From NCBI GenBank assembly GCA_029834535.1, contig JAQMWT010000317.1, forward strand, positions 1-64,000: a stretch of DNA of 64,000 bases, given 5' to 3'. The notes beneath the pieces were generated by a model. The model did no database searches and was not told where the DNA came from. It was given only the letters and a program-made list of their open reading frames with translations. The translations under genes were made by a program, and so were the position numbers. This DNA comes from Chrysophaeum taylorii. Taxonomy: Eukaryota; Sar; Pelagophyceae; Pelagomonadales; Pelagomonadaceae. Shown here piece by piece: positions 10,295 to 20,565 of this stretch (the first letter of the stretch is position 1; each line of letters opens with the position of its first letter).

Positions 10295-12373
10295 TCATGA
10301 TGGCAAAGATGGGGTCCCGTCGGGGGTGGCAAGATCGTCTTTGCGGTGGTGGTGGTGGTGGTCGTCGTCGCAGTCGAGGAGGACGCTGACCTGGCGCGGG
10401 GTGTGGACGAGGAAGGAGGTGTCGTCGTAGCCGCCCCGGAGAGGGTCGGAGGCGAGGGCGTAGACGGTCTCGTGGGCTCTGGCGAGGATTGTGGCGATGG
10501 AGTTCCTGGTGGTGGCGCGGGCCTGCGCGTCGACGAGGGCGGAGAGGTCGGGGGTCGGGTTTGAGAAGAGAGAGGAGTAGAAGGTGCGCAAGGCGGCGGC
10601 GAGGGCGGGCGGCTCGAGGCCCGGGAGATTGGCAGCCCTGCCTCCGAGGACGTCGACGTCGTCGACGAGGTCCGCTCTTCGTGCGTGCTCGAGAATCGGC
10701 GCGAGCTTGCAGCGGCGGAGGATGTTCGAGGCCTCGTGCTTGGCGAGATCGTCGAGGGCCGCGGCAGCGATTTGGTCAAAGGTCCGGACGGCCGCGGCCG
10801 CGGGCGGGCGTTCTCTCTGGAGCGACCAGAAGGCTCTGGAAGCCGCCGCTGCCGTGTTGGCGACGAAGAGGCGCGAATCCGACGGGGTCCAGTCGGCGGC
10901 CTCGCCATAGTCTTTGCGGCGACGGCGGCTCTGGGGCACGGGGTCGCGCCCCACAAAATCCCCAGTCTTGTGGAAGTCGCGGCCGGCGAGGGTCGACCGT
11001 TCGAGCTTTCTGACGACGGCCGCGACCAGAGAATCAACGAGAGGCGGGTCGGTTTCGACGGTCAGAAGGGCCACCGCGAGGTGGACGGCCGAGATCGCAG
11101 CCTCCGAGGCGGAACGCTCGAACTTAAATTTCTCGCCGCCGTACACGGTTTCGTCTCCGAGGGGAGCGTCGGGCGTCGGACGTCGGGCGAAGTCGCCAAT
11201 CGACGTTGCGTCGAGGGTCTTGACCGCGCGGGCCACCCGCAGCTCGCAGGCATCGCGCGCCGCCGCCGCGCACGCGCGGAGCCGGTCGGGGAGCGCGCCC
11301 GCAAACACCGTCGCGTAATACTCGAGGACCGAGCTCAGGCGACGGAGCACGACCGCGTCCTCCTTGACCTTGGCGACGGCCGCATCGACGTGCTTTCCGA
11401 GGGGTTCGGCGAGGGCGTCGGTGACGCGGGAAAGCCCCGCGCCGCAGCCCGCGGCCTCGAGGACTTCGGCCTCGGTCGCGGCCGCCTGGTGAGCCCACGC
11501 GACGGCGTCCGCGACATTCCGGAACGCAGCAGTCCCGGGTCGCGGCGTCGCCTCGAACCGCGAAACGAGGAGCGCCGCGCGGCCCTTGATGACGGCCTCC
11601 TCGATGTCGGACGCAAAGGTCGCGACCCCGCCGAGCTCCCGGAGAGCGAGCGCGAGAGGCGACCGTTCGTTTCCGGCCGCGCGCTCGACGAGCTCGGCGC
11701 CCCGCGAGAGAGCGCCGATCGTGTCGTCGCCCGCGAGTTGTTCGAGGGTCCACTCGTAGAGTCGTCCGAAGGCCGCCTCGTGTTGCGCGCTCAGGGTCTC
11801 GATGAGCTCGATGGCGCTCGCGCCGGCGAGGATCTCTCGCGTCGCCGCCTCGCCGCACTTCTCCTTGGCGCTCCGCGTCTTGGCCAGCGCCTCGAAGAAC
11901 GCCTCGTCGATCTCGCCCTTCTCCAAGGCCGCCACCTCCGAGTCCTCTAGTTTGTACAACGCCACGAACTCGGCGACCTCCTTTTGCTGCCGGGCTTCCT
12001 CTTCTAGACGCGCGTTCGTCTCTTCTTCCAAAGCGACCGCCGCCCGGCACTCGTCGTCGCAACGTCTCACTTCTGCCGACACCTTTCCCACGTGCGCCTC
12101 CAGCTGCGCCGACCGCCGCTCCACCCGCGCGAGGGCCTCCTTCACGGGACCGAACTCCACCAAAAATCTCTCGGCGAGCTCGACTGATCTTCGCTCGAGG
12201 GAACTTCGCAAATTACGTCGGTTCTCGGCCGTGTTCTCCGTCCAGAACTCGCCCACCACCTCCAACGCCTCCAGGAGCTCGGGGTCGTCCAGCCGCACCT
12301 CCAATATGCGCTTCACCTTGCGCTCGATCATCGCATGCGATTGCTGCTGGCTCGTCGTCATGCTCTCCGCCAT
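10295..12373 (-). CDS. COG6: Conserved oligomeric Golgi complex subunit 6
   Basis: The 692-residue protein reads through without introns. Its N-terminal third carries the family pattern: a short helix, LEALEVVGEFWTENTAENRR, then a long coiled coil from SLERRSVELAERFL to about residue 140, then KLEDSEVAALEKGEIDEAFF and EAAFGRLYEWTLEQL, all characteristic COG6 segments. The rest is Ala-rich helical rod, ending near LVHTPRQVSVLL. COG6 belongs to lobe B of the COG tether that captures retrograde intra-Golgi vesicles. Length fits the family (~650-700). The C-terminus carries a DDD/HHHHH tail from a trinucleotide repeat. The start could be Met1 or Met5. It is divergent from the phosphoinositide 5-phosphatase gene. 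Confidence 0.88.
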   Translation of the reverse strand: MAESMTTSQQQSHAMIERKVKRILEVRLDDPELLEALEVVGEFWTENTAENRRNLRSSLERRSVELAERFLVEFGPVKEALARVERRSAQLEAHVGKVSAEVRRCDDECRAAVALEEETNARLEEEARQQKEVAEFVALYKLEDSEVAALEKGEIDEAFFEALAKTRSAKEKCGEAATREILAGASAIELIETLSAQHEAAFGRLYEWTLEQLAGDDTIGALSRGAELVERAAGNERSPLALALRELGGVATFASDIEEAVIKGRAALLVSRFEATPRPGTAAFRNVADAVAWAHQAAATEAEVLEAAGCGAGLSRVTDALAEPLGKHVDAAVAKVKEDAVVLRRLSSVLEYYATVFAGALPDRLRACAAAARDACELRVARAVKTLDATSIGDFARRPTPDAPLGDETVYGGEKFKFERSASEAAISAVHLAVALLTVETDPPLVDSLVAAVVRKLERSTLAGRDFHKTGDFVGRDPVPQSRRRRKDYGEAADWTPSDSRLFVANTAAAASRAFWSLQRERPPAAAAVRTFDQIAAAALDDLAKHEASNILRRCKLAPILEHARRADLVDDVDVLGGRAANLPGLEPPALAAALRTFYSSLFSNPTPDLSALVDAQARATTRNSIATILARAHETVYALASDPLRGGYDDTSFLVHTPRQVSVLLDCDDDHHHHHRKDDLATPDGTPSLPS

Positions 12374-12901
12374 TTTATTCTTTACCCTAACCCTCCTTCC
12401 TGTGTCTCGGCGCCGGGGGTGCTGCCAAAAGCTATATATACTACTCCTCCATATGTCGCGCCCTGCGTCCCCAGGCAGGAGGGCATCCGGGTGGATGGTA
12501 TCAGCACATACGACGGCAGAAGGATGCCGCCCTTAAGGAAGAAGGGGGTTTAGACGGTTGTCGTGCAGCAAAAGGATGGAGCCCACACAAGGAACGGAAC
12601 GGAAAGGAAAGGAAAGGAAAGGAACGGAACGGAACCTGCGGACGGCTGTCGTGCTCGCTTCGGCAAGAACCTCCCCCCCATAGGTAGTCGTCGTCGGTGC
12701 CTGCACACGAAACAACGCCCTATACACATTTAATCGAATATTTCGTCAATTTATTCATACGACGTCGTAGGAGGACGCGCAGGAGACAGACACCGTTAAT
12801 TTTGCCCATACATAGTGTGTGAACAAGAAAAAAATGGTAGTTGAAAATTATTTCTACTAGCAGCCCAACAACCACCGCCGCCAACTCGAGAGACTAGTAT
12901 T
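12374..12901. promoter_or_regulatory. Divergent promoter region with TATA-like element and GGAAC/GGAAA repeats
   Basis: This 528-bp spacer separates COG6 (minus) and the inositol 5-phosphatase (plus). A TATATATA-type element lies about 60 bp upstream of the COG6 ATG (12431-12440). Short GGAAC/GGAAAG tandem units lie at about 12592-12635. No gene was found. Confidence 0.45.
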
Positions 12902-14701
12902 ATGATTCCCCTTCGGCGGCCTGTCGGCGTCGACCGTTGGGAGGCGCAGGAGCTGGAGAAAGGGGCGTGCGAGTCGATGGAAGAGGTGCGGGTGTGGTGC
13001 GGGACGTACAACGTGAACGGAAAACGGGAGCGCGCGCTGGTGCTGAGTCACTGGCTGAAGATGGGATGGGAGACGAGCACGAGGATGCCCGACTTGTTCG
13101 TGATCGCACTCCAGGAGATGATCGACTTGTCGGCGACGAACGTGGTGAAGGAGGCGGTGACGGACTCGCTGTCGCGCGCGGCGTGCGAGGAGTGGGTACA
13201 GGAGATCCGACGCGCGTTCGAGTACGTCGGCGTGTCGGTCGGCGGCAAGCTGATCCCGACGCTCGTGTCGCGCGAGCACATGTGCGGAATCGCCATTCTG
13301 GTGTTCGCCGTGACCGACAAGGGGCGGGATGTCAGGGAGGTCGCGAGCGCGCGGATCCCGACGGGCGCGGGCGGTCGGCTGGGCAACAAGGGAGCGTGCG
13401 TCGCGCGGTGCCGGATGGCGAGCTCGACGGCGTGTTTCGTGGGCGCGCACCTCTCCGCGCACCGCGCCGACGTCGAGGCCCGGAACGCCGACTACCAGGC
13501 GGTCGTGGACCGCAAGTGTTTCAAGCGCGATAGGTTTGGCGGCGTCAGCGCGTCCGAGGAGATGGTAGAGCCGTTTCTGGACGAATTTGGAGTTCTAGAG
13601 CACGACGTCGTCGTTTTCTTCGGCGATCTCAACTACCGGATCCTCAAGGCGACTCCGGACAAGGAGGTCCACTATCTCCTAAAATCGGACCTCTCCAAGC
13701 TCCTCGCGCTCGACCAGTTGAACGTCGAGCGCGCGGCCGGGCGCGTCTTCTCTCGCGGATTCGTCGAACCGCCGGTGACTTTCGCACCCACCTACAAGTA
13801 TGCCGCCGGAACGGTTTTGTATGACCACGAGGCGACCCCCGAGGGCGAACGCAACGCGAGCGGAAAAAAAGTCCGTTGTCCCGCCTGGTGCGACCGGGTC
13901 CTCTACCGCGTCCAGCCTCGCGGACCCAGAGCGCGAAATTCCGCCGAACGCGTCGCTTGCGTCGTCTACGACCGCGCCGACGACCGCCTCCGCGTCTCTG
14001 ACCACCGACCCGTCTTCGCGCTCTTGGATATCTCTGTCGGGCGACGCGACTCGTCGAAGAAAATCGACGCTTGTCGCCGCGTCGGCGCGACCAGGCCTAA
14101 ATCGCCCGGCGACCTCTTTTTCGGCTCGGGGGCCGCCGCCTTCGACTACTCCCCGCTCGCCAAGCAAGCGGGCGAGGCCTTCGCCACGCGCGCGAGTCCG
14201 GCGAAGCCCCCCGTTTCCTGCCGCCTCGACCCGCCCCACTTCTGGCTCAGAGCCGGCGTCCAAACGCGCGTCGCGCTCGCGATCTCCCACGCTTCCGACC
14301 GCCCCGTTCCCTTTGCTTTTTCCGGCATTCCCGAGTGGCTCAGGGTCGACCCCGAGGTCGGTACCTCCACGGGGGAAGCGCCCCTCGCGATCACCGTCAA
14401 ATCACACCTCCAGCAAAACGACCTCGTCCGTCTCGCCGCGAACGCCGGCATACTCGGCGCCACCCTCGTCCTTCGCTGCGGAACCTCGGCCTTTCTCGTT
14501 CCCGCCTGCATCACCTCATCTCCCGACTGGATCACCGACGTCGTAAAGCTCCCCCTGCGGGCCCACAATACGCCTTCCCCCCAAGACCACCTCTCTGCCA
14601 CCACGCCCAAAAAGGTTGTTCTTTGTGGTGGTGGTGGTGGTGGTGTGCCACCTCCACTTCCGCCGCACCCGCCTCGACTCGCCGCGGATTACTACAATTA
14701 A
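12902..14701 (+). CDS. Inositol polyphosphate 5-phosphatase, OCRL/INPP5B type with ASH domain
   Basis: The 599-residue protein has a full 5-phosphatase catalytic domain (residues ~30-380): WCGTYNVNGK with Asn37, ALQEM with metal-binding Glu72, GRLGNKGA, FVGAHLSAH, FFGDLNYR near residue 239, PAWCDRVLYR near 327, and SDHRPV near 364. It should remove the 5-phosphate from PI(4,5)P2 and related lipids at endomembranes. A C-terminal beta-sandwich (~430-560) matches the ASH domain of OCRL/INPP5B; there is no RhoGAP domain, so it is shorter than the animal proteins. The tail ends in a Gly/Pro-rich stretch encoded by a GGT repeat. It starts at the first ATG; Met26 is an alternative. Confidence 0.88.
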   Translation: MIPLRRPVGVDRWEAQELEKGACESMEEVRVWCGTYNVNGKRERALVLSHWLKMGWETSTRMPDLFVIALQEMIDLSATNVVKEAVTDSLSRAACEEWVQEIRRAFEYVGVSVGGKLIPTLVSREHMCGIAILVFAVTDKGRDVREVASARIPTGAGGRLGNKGACVARCRMASSTACFVGAHLSAHRADVEARNADYQAVVDRKCFKRDRFGGVSASEEMVEPFLDEFGVLEHDVVVFFGDLNYRILKATPDKEVHYLLKSDLSKLLALDQLNVERAAGRVFSRGFVEPPVTFAPTYKYAAGTVLYDHEATPEGERNASGKKVRCPAWCDRVLYRVQPRGPRARNSAERVACVVYDRADDRLRVSDHRPVFALLDISVGRRDSSKKIDACRRVGATRPKSPGDLFFGSGAAAFDYSPLAKQAGEAFATRASPAKPPVSCRLDPPHFWLRAGVQTRVALAISHASDRPVPFAFSGIPEWLRVDPEVGTSTGEAPLAITVKSHLQQNDLVRLAANAGILGATLVLRCGTSAFLVPACITSSPDWITDVVKLPLRAHNTPSPQDHLSATTPKKVVLCGGGGGGVPPPLPPHPPRLAADYYN

Positions 14702-15675
14702 TTATCTACCACGTCTCTCACCAACTAAAAAGCAAGCGTCTTGGCTTGGCGCGTCCTGAGTCTCGGGCGTCGTCGTCGACGTGAATTATAATTTAAGCTT
14801 CGCCTTTTCTTCATTTTCGGGACATTCATTCATTCATTCATTCGGAGAGCTTACTATTTTCGTCGTCAACATCCTTCTCCCGGCCACCACATCCTCCCTT
14901 GTTCCGGCTGCCGACCGGTCCGTTCGGGAGGCGAGCCTCGTGCTCAGGGAGGACCGATGCCCCCGCATTAAAATTGAGCGGCTTCGCCGGAAGGCGGCAC
15001 AACGGTGCGCGACCAGTAGGTAGGTGGTAGGGTTTCTTACGTTCATTTTTTTTTTTTACTTTCCAAAAAAATAAACCCTCCTAGCGAAATAAGTGTTGGT
15101 TTGCCACAAGAGGAAAAAAGTCCATACATCCAGCAGCGGCATTCTTCTTTTCGGAGGCCCTCGCGCTCCTTGACGGTGCGTACATTCAAATGTACCCACC
15201 CAGCTGAGCACCAAATTTGAAGTAAGTTTTAAGTTGAGTTGAATGGCGCCACACCATGACACCTCTAGAAAGTAGAATGTCGCAACGGATGGTGGGTCGC
15301 GCAACATGTGCGTGCCTCGCGCGTACACTCACTGGTGGTGCCACCCAGGGTTTTTGAGCCGGCGGCGTAGATACATTATATTCGAAGTGAGAGTGGACGG
15401 AGGCGCGTTCTAGGAATGAACGCCAATTGCAGAAATGACCTTCGTCGCGGCGGGGTCATCGTCGAGGTCCTTGGAATGAAAAACAAAACGGAGCAAATAT
15501 GGGCCGCCGCGCAATAAATATAGACGCGACGATAGACGCGACGTTGAAGATAAACGATAAACGAGCGACGACGAGCACGGTGAGGCCGGCCGCGGGTGCA
15601 ACTTGAGGAAACATGCAGCAAATCGGCAACGCGAAGAAGATTTTTTTGGCGTCGCGAGAAAGAAGGTGGGTGGGT
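14702..15675. other. Intergenic, with microsatellite and element relic
   Basis: No gene was recognised. It contains an ATTC run (about 14825-14843) and, at about 14896-14935, a minus-orientation fragment resembling the 5' end of the short LINE-derived elements described below (CGGCTGCCGACCGG..GGGAGGCG). Confidence 0.4.
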
Positions 15676-18567
15676 TCATCGAAAGTGAAAGCGGGGATCT
15701 TCTTGCTGCGACATGGCGGCGTCGTGCATCCGCACGACTCCCTTGACGTCGCGGGCGACGAGGACCTCGAGGAGATCGTCGTAGGGCTGGCGGGTCCAAG
15801 CGCGGGGAAACAAGTAGCCGATAATGAGCGCGTGGTCTCTGAGATCGAACTCGCAGTAGCCGTCGGCGATAATGCGCTTGATGCTGTCGCCGAATTCGGC
15901 TCGGCTGCAGCTGCCGGTGTTGGAGACGTCGAAGGCCATGAGATGCTTGCGGAGCATTTTTTTGCGGTGATTGCGCCCAAAGGCCGACGAAAACGCGCGG
16001 ATCGTGTTATTGAGCTTCCGTTGGACGTCGCCACCGCACTCTCGCACCGCGCCGTTGACTTTGTCGAGGTAGTTGCGGACGGTGGGTATCGCGTTGCCGC
16101 CTTTTATTAGGGAAAAAAAAAAAAGATCAGCGCATCGACGACGCGGAACGCGCTCGAGAGAGAGACGAGCAAAACAAAAAAAAATCACAAAATAAAAAAA
16201 AAAAAACCTACCGATAAGGTGCTTTCGGTACTGGTTGAGGTCGACCGAGCTGAGGTCGCCTCTCTCGGGGAGGACCATGAGAAGCGCGGCCATGTAGTCC
16301 TCGAAGTCCCCCTCGAAAACCTTATCGCAGAGACGTTCGTACTCAACTCCCGCGTGAAGCTCGCTCGGGTTGCTATACCGCTGCTTGAGTTGGTCGGCCT
16401 CGTCGCGCGATAAGACGCCGTGGAGCTTGTGTTTGCGGAGGACGCGATACCAGCCGTCGGCGTCGACGGTACCCGCGTTGCCGAGATCTTCGGAATGGAA
16501 CGAGGCGCGGAGGAGACCGCTGTTGGCGGCGACGTCCTTCATCTGGTGGCGGAGAGGGGCGAGAAGCGCCTGCTCGAGGGACTTGTGCGTGACGTTGGTC
16601 GTCGACGACGACTTGAGCTCGGGAAGCTGCGGCATCGGGGCGGCGAGGACGAGTGCGTCGACAAACTCGTCGTATCGCACGCGCACGACGCCGTCGCGAT
16701 TTTGATTGGTATTTTTGGCGAAGTGCCAACAGATTTCGTCGAGCATTTCGTGGTCGAGCGAGGCGAGGTTGCCGCAGTTCCCTCGCGCGACGGCCTCGTC
16801 GTCCATGCGGCCGAGCTCGGCCTCGAAAACGTGATCGGGAAGGTAGCGTTCGTTCGCCGCGTCGAGCGCCTTAAAGTTCGAGCGCACCTGGATGCGCGCC
16901 GCACAAAGTCGTTCGGCGAGCTGCTCCATGATGATGGCCATCCGCGAGCCGATCGTGAGGTGATTTTCTCTTTCGACGCGCTTCGTATAGTCGTCGGCGC
17001 GACGTACTTTAAAAGTTTGGAGGAGACGGCCCGTCGCGGGGGCCTCGAACGCGACCTCGGCACCTTCGTAAAAGTCGGCCGGACGGAGCCAGCGAGACAA
17101 AACGCTGCCCATGCCTCGCTTTTGGAGGCTGCGTTGGTCGGGTATGTGCTTCTTGTATCGCATTCGAGTGAGGAAAACGCCGCCCGTGAATCCCGAGTTC
17201 CTCACGGGAGGTTCGTAGACCATGATCGTGTCGTCGCCGAGGTAGTAGTTGATGACAAAGGCGCGGCCATTGTCGTACATGGTCGTCTCGCCCGCAAGGC
17301 AGCACTCGAATCGGAGGACTTTGTTATCCGCTTGGATGAAGCGCCGATAGTCCTCCTGCGTGTTGTTTATCACGGCCGGCTGGAGCGAGAGTCCCATCGC
17401 GTACAGATCGTTCTCTGCTCCAAAGCCGTTGAAGGGTGGGAGCGTCTGCGGAAACGCCTCGGCGTCGTCTCTTGCGATCTGGAGGGGCTGCTGGGTGACG
17501 CCTCTCGCCTCGAACCAGGCCTCGGTGCGCCGGTCGCACGACAGCAACAGTAGCGGACGGCCCCACGCGGTGATCGTCGAGCCGCAGCGAAGATCCTTCC
17601 AGGTCACAAAGGTCGGCTGGCACGCGTCGGTGAGGGGGTTCTCGGGGGTGGCCTCGACGTTCCGCGGCAACCTCGATCGTCGCAGCAAATTTGGAAACCG
17701 TTGGACTCCCTCCGTGGGCACCTCCTTGATCTCGATCGTCTCGTCGCTCAAAAAGTAGTGGAGCGTGTACGACCGGCGGTCGCCGTCGGGGCGATCGTCT
17801 TGGTACGCGCAGAAGAATCGCAGCACCTCGCTCTTCTCCTCCTTCATCCCCGCAGCCATCTTTCTCCTCAGCGCGGGCGCGCTACTGGGTCTCGACGACG
17901 ACGACGACGACGACGACGCGTATTTTTTCGATATTTCCATTCTCGCGCGTTCGGCCTCGAAACCGTCGTCGGGGTAATCGAGGGCGGGCCCCAGCGGCCT
18001 CCCAAACTCCTGCTCGTAGATCGTGCGCGTGCGCGTGTCGGCGTCGACCACCACAAACGTCCTTCCGAAGACGTCGATCTCCGCGCCGACGGCGAGGTCG
18101 TCAACGCCGTACTTGTCTCCGTTGGGCTTGCGGACTTGCGACCTCTTGAGCAGCTTGCCCTGGACGTAGCCGCTGTTTTTTGTCCGCGGCTCGTCCACCG
18201 CCAACGTCCCGTCGCTCGTGTAGAACGTCAAGATACATTTCCGGACGCGACGATTCCGGTATGGCACGGACTTGTTCGTGTGCTCGAGAATGCTTTCAAT
18301 AAAGTAGGCGTAGAAGCTCAGCGTCTCCGGATGATTGTTGTTGTTGCTGCACAGGCTCGTCGCCGACACTGGCCTCGACAACGGCTTGGCCTTCTCCAAG
18401 CTCTCGTCGTCGCCCTTCGGCCGCCTCCTCGCACCGGCCGAGGCTGGCCTCCGCCCGAAGGAGAGGTTGAGTGGATTTCCAATGGACGTCCCACCGTAGT
18501 GGATCTTCCGGCGACCCCCGCACACGCGGAGCCCACCGATTCCGCTCGAGAGGTCGTAGGCCTCCAT
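15676..18567 (-). CDS. EFHC1: DM10-domain / EF-hand axonemal protein (EFHC1 / Rib72 type), one intron
   Basis: Three DM10 domains stand in order: about residues 80-190 (FYAYFIES, ILTFYTSDGTLAVDEPR), 245-365 (LRFFCAYQDD, YTLHYFLSDETIEIKE) and 420-540 (LRFECCLAG, FVINYYLGDDTIMVYEPP). A ~385-residue C-terminal region follows with EF-hand-like helices. This is the architecture of EFHC1/EFHC2/Rib72, inner-junction proteins of doublet microtubules in cilia and flagella. A GT-AG intron lies at 16101-16211; the spliced protein is 926 residues. The frame opens five codons earlier at a TTG, so the ATG at 18567-18565 is taken as the start. A Ser run near residue 220 comes from a trinucleotide repeat. 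It predicts that the organism is flagellated at some stage. Confidence 0.88.
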   Translation of the reverse strand: MEAYDLSSGIGGLRVCGGRRKIHYGGTSIGNPLNLSFGRRPASAGARRRPKGDDESLEKAKPLSRPVSATSLCSNNNNHPETLSFYAYFIESILEHTNKSVPYRNRRVRKCILTFYTSDGTLAVDEPRTKNSGYVQGKLLKRSQVRKPNGDKYGVDDLAVGAEIDVFGRTFVVVDADTRTRTIYEQEFGRPLGPALDYPDDGFEAERARMEISKKYASSSSSSSSRPSSAPALRRKMAAGMKEEKSEVLRFFCAYQDDRPDGDRRSYTLHYFLSDETIEIKEVPTEGVQRFPNLLRRSRLPRNVEATPENPLTDACQPTFVTWKDLRCGSTITAWGRPLLLLSCDRRTEAWFEARGVTQQPLQIARDDAEAFPQTLPPFNGFGAENDLYAMGLSLQPAVINNTQEDYRRFIQADNKVLRFECCLAGETTMYDNGRAFVINYYLGDDTIMVYEPPVRNSGFTGGVFLTRMRYKKHIPDQRSLQKRGMGSVLSRWLRPADFYEGAEVAFEAPATGRLLQTFKVRRADDYTKRVERENHLTIGSRMAIIMEQLAERLCAARIQVRSNFKALDAANERYLPDHVFEAELGRMDDEAVARGNCGNLASLDHEMLDEICWHFAKNTNQNRDGVVRVRYDEFVDALVLAAPMPQLPELKSSSTTNVTHKSLEQALLAPLRHQMKDVAANSGLLRASFHSEDLGNAGTVDADGWYRVLRKHKLHGVLSRDEADQLKQRYSNPSELHAGVEYERLCDKVFEGDFEDYMAALLMVLPERGDLSSVDLNQYRKHLIGRFFFFYFVIFFCFARLSLERVPRRRCADLFFFSLIKGGNAIPTVRNYLDKVNGAVRECGGDVQRKLNNTIRAFSSAFGRNHRKKMLRKHLMAFDVSNTGSCSRAEFGDSIKRIIADGYCEFDLRDHALIIGYLFPRAWTRQPYDDLLEVLVARDVKGVVRMHDAAMSQQEDPRFHFR
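16101..16211 (-). other. GT-AG intron, 111 nt, in frame and stop-free
   Basis: The donor is G|GTAGGT and the acceptor TAAAAG|GC on the minus strand, splitting a Gly codon in phase 1. The sequence is T-rich and unlike its coding surroundings. Removal joins HLIG to GNAIPTVRNYL. Length is a multiple of three and no stop occurs in frame, so retention would add 37 mostly hydrophobic residues. Confidence 0.85.
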
Positions 18568-19700
18568 GTTGGTGGTGCTCAACCGCCCTATAATACAATA
18601 AGTCTAGGATTCGTTTACCGGACGACGTACCGGTTATACTTCTCACTAACCCCGGTGTTGTATTTTTTTATACTTGCACTCTTTACGAACTCTTCACGAT
18701 TGAGGAAAGGGCAGGTCTCGGCGAGTGGACCCGCCAGCCAATAAGCGGCGAGCTGCTTAAGCCGAGGCACCTGGTGCGGGACGCGACACTACTGGAAAGT
18801 CGATGATTCCCTTGTCGCGGCGAAGGGGCTGCGGTGTGGGCTTCGAGATATTCGAGATACCATTCGATTCGACGAGGCGCGAGTCGCAAATGGTCGGTGT
18901 GAGCGAGTTGTCGGCTCCCTGAAAATCTTCGCTGAGATATGGAGAAGTCCTGAACCAGCGCCGCTTCGTGGCTGCCACAAATGTACTTGACGGTCGTCGT
19001 AGTCGCGTGCGGGTTGCCATCGTGTACCACATGAAGGCCGGCAGAGAAACCAGGTAGTAGTAGTGGCGGCGGCCGCGTTAATACACATTCTTGACGTCAC
19101 GCGAGATGCTGATCGACTCGGGTGGCGCGCGAGCAACGCGACGAAGAAAAATGATCGTGACGACGAGAGGCTACGGTGAATGCGTAGAAAATGGCCGCTC
19201 CCGCAGAAGTGCCGGGTGAGCGGGATTGAGGCGTCGGCTAGCATTTGCTGTGGGATTCGTCGCGCCGTACGTCGGCAAGGAAATTGGTTATAATCTGATC
19301 TTCGTTCGATGCTTACGCACGAGATCAAGAGCGGGAAAGAACGTCCTCGTCAAAACGTTTTTGGTGATCGATGTGTTCCTTTTCCAAATGCGAAAGACGG
19401 AGGAACACACGCGCGACGATAGCATGCGTTACGGTCGTCGGACTACTTGCGGGCATTTGCGGGAATAAGGCTGGCCGGCCCGGCTCGACGCCCTGCGGCG
19501 ATTAATTAGCGCGCGCATGGGCGTGAGCTGCGGCTCACGCAGGTGCAGACGCGCCGCACTTGGGCTCGGCTCGGAGGGATCATCGCCAAGATGCTTTTGT
19601 GTTGGCGGTGATATCCGCGGTGACGTTTAGCAGATGCAAAACGAGCGAGTATCAAGCTGTTGATCTGATTTCGACGGGCTTGTAATATCAAGAACGCGTT
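18568..19700. other. Intergenic, no gene seen
   Basis: This is the 5' flank of the DM10 gene and anonymous sequence. ORFs on both strands are short and low-quality. A CTATAATA element lies just upstream of the DM10 start (about 18587-18594). Confidence 0.4.
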
Positions 19701-20080
19701 ACGCTATCGGGCCGACAAGCAAATGATAGTGTCCTACAACCGCGCGTACAACGACGCCAGCTCTGACTCGGGCATGGTGGGGCTCTACACCGGGGCGTCG
19801 TTGAAGAAGTCGGGTCGCACGAGCTCGGGAACCGCGAGTGCACTTGGCCCAAGGCATCCACATGCATGGATTTGAAGGATCTGGACCATCTGCAGGCATT
19901 GGACTCCGACGCCGTTGGTTTCTTAGAACTGGATGCAGGACAGCTCGTATACGGTCGTTCCTTCCAGACAACAATCAAACGCCCCTTACACGGCGAAGAG
20001 TGCCACGAGTTTCTTGCAGGACGTTGTTCGTGGCAAGATAATTGCGCGTATGTTTCATTTCGCGTACGAAAGTCGCGTAC
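19700..20080 (+). pseudogene. Gene relic with CCCH-like zinc-finger segment
   Basis: Two plus-strand frames look coding. One is RYRADKQMIVSYNRAYNDAS and onward, ending at a TGA near 19876. The other starts near 19863 (MDLKDLDHLQALDSDAVGF onward). The second includes ECHEFLAGRCSWQDNCAY, spaced like a CCCH zinc finger (C-x7-C-x5-C-x3), but with Ser where His should stand. A frame change separates the two halves, so this is probably a decayed gene or transposon fragment. Its original function is unknown. Confidence 0.35.
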
Positions 20081-20174
20081 AACGGGAGCGAGGCCTCGAC
20101 GTCCAACATATCGTTGGTCGCAAGTCAACGCCGCCAAGTTGCCTGCAGCTTTCCACCCCCCAAATGTTGTACCC

Positions 20175-20187
20175 GTTGAACGATCCG
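20175..20187. repeat. Target-site duplication, left copy (GTTGAACGATCCG)
   Basis: This 13-bp perfect direct repeat is matched by 20547-20559 and brackets the short retroelement. Confidence 0.85.
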
Positions 20188-20546
20188 CTTACCCTGATCG
20201 CCGACTGCGGTTGCGATGGAGGACGGTGCCTCATGAATCCTGAGCCTTGCGAGGGCATCCGCCCTCCCGGCGTAGGTTGGCACCTATTCGCCTCCCGGGC
20301 GGGCCGGTTGGCAGCCGGAACGTTCGCAGTGGGACGGTGTATGGCCGGGGGGCGAAGACGGAAGGTTATCGACGAGTTGGTTGTCAGTCACATCGCGGTC
20401 TCCTCGTCGCATGGCGATTGATGGTCACTCTCCGCCGACCGACCTTTCGGCGCTCCTCGTCTACAGGCCCGTGATTCCGGACTGGCTCCTGTCGGTCCGG
20501 CCTGGCTCCCATGCTCGGGAGAGGTCTGAAGTTAGTTAGTTAGTTA
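20188..20546 (+). mobile_element. Short non-autonomous LINE-derived element, copy 1
   Basis: The 359-bp element shares its 5' part (GCGATGGAGGACGG, CTCCCGGGCGGGCCGGTT) and its 3' part (CCGGCCTGGCTCCCATGC, GGGAGAGGT, GTTA tail) with the LINE at 49009, but it lacks the coding region. The middle (about 20330-20470) is shared with the copy at 53389 rather than with the LINE. It ends in GTTA tandem units. The 13-bp target duplication indicates insertion by target-primed reverse transcription, probably using LINE machinery. Confidence 0.85.
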
Positions 20547-20565
20547 GTTGAACGATCCGTTGAAG

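Noticed and set aside
10685-11950. 421-codon plus ORF opposite COG6
   Set aside because: Antisense shadow of a clearly recognisable COG6.
16420-18744. Two long plus ORFs (377 and 347 codons) opposite the DM10 gene
   Set aside because: Antisense to three DM10 domains. Composition is shadow-like.
19933-20187. Long N-terminal extension of the dehydrogenase across the inserted element
   Set aside because: The frame is open back to 19933, but the better coding signal there (zinc-finger-like) is in another frame. Only the short extension from the ATG at 20164 is considered possible.
20548-20565. TTG start for the dehydrogenase
   Set aside because: Nuclear eukaryotic genes normally start at ATG. 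The six codons before 20566 derive partly from the target-site duplication.
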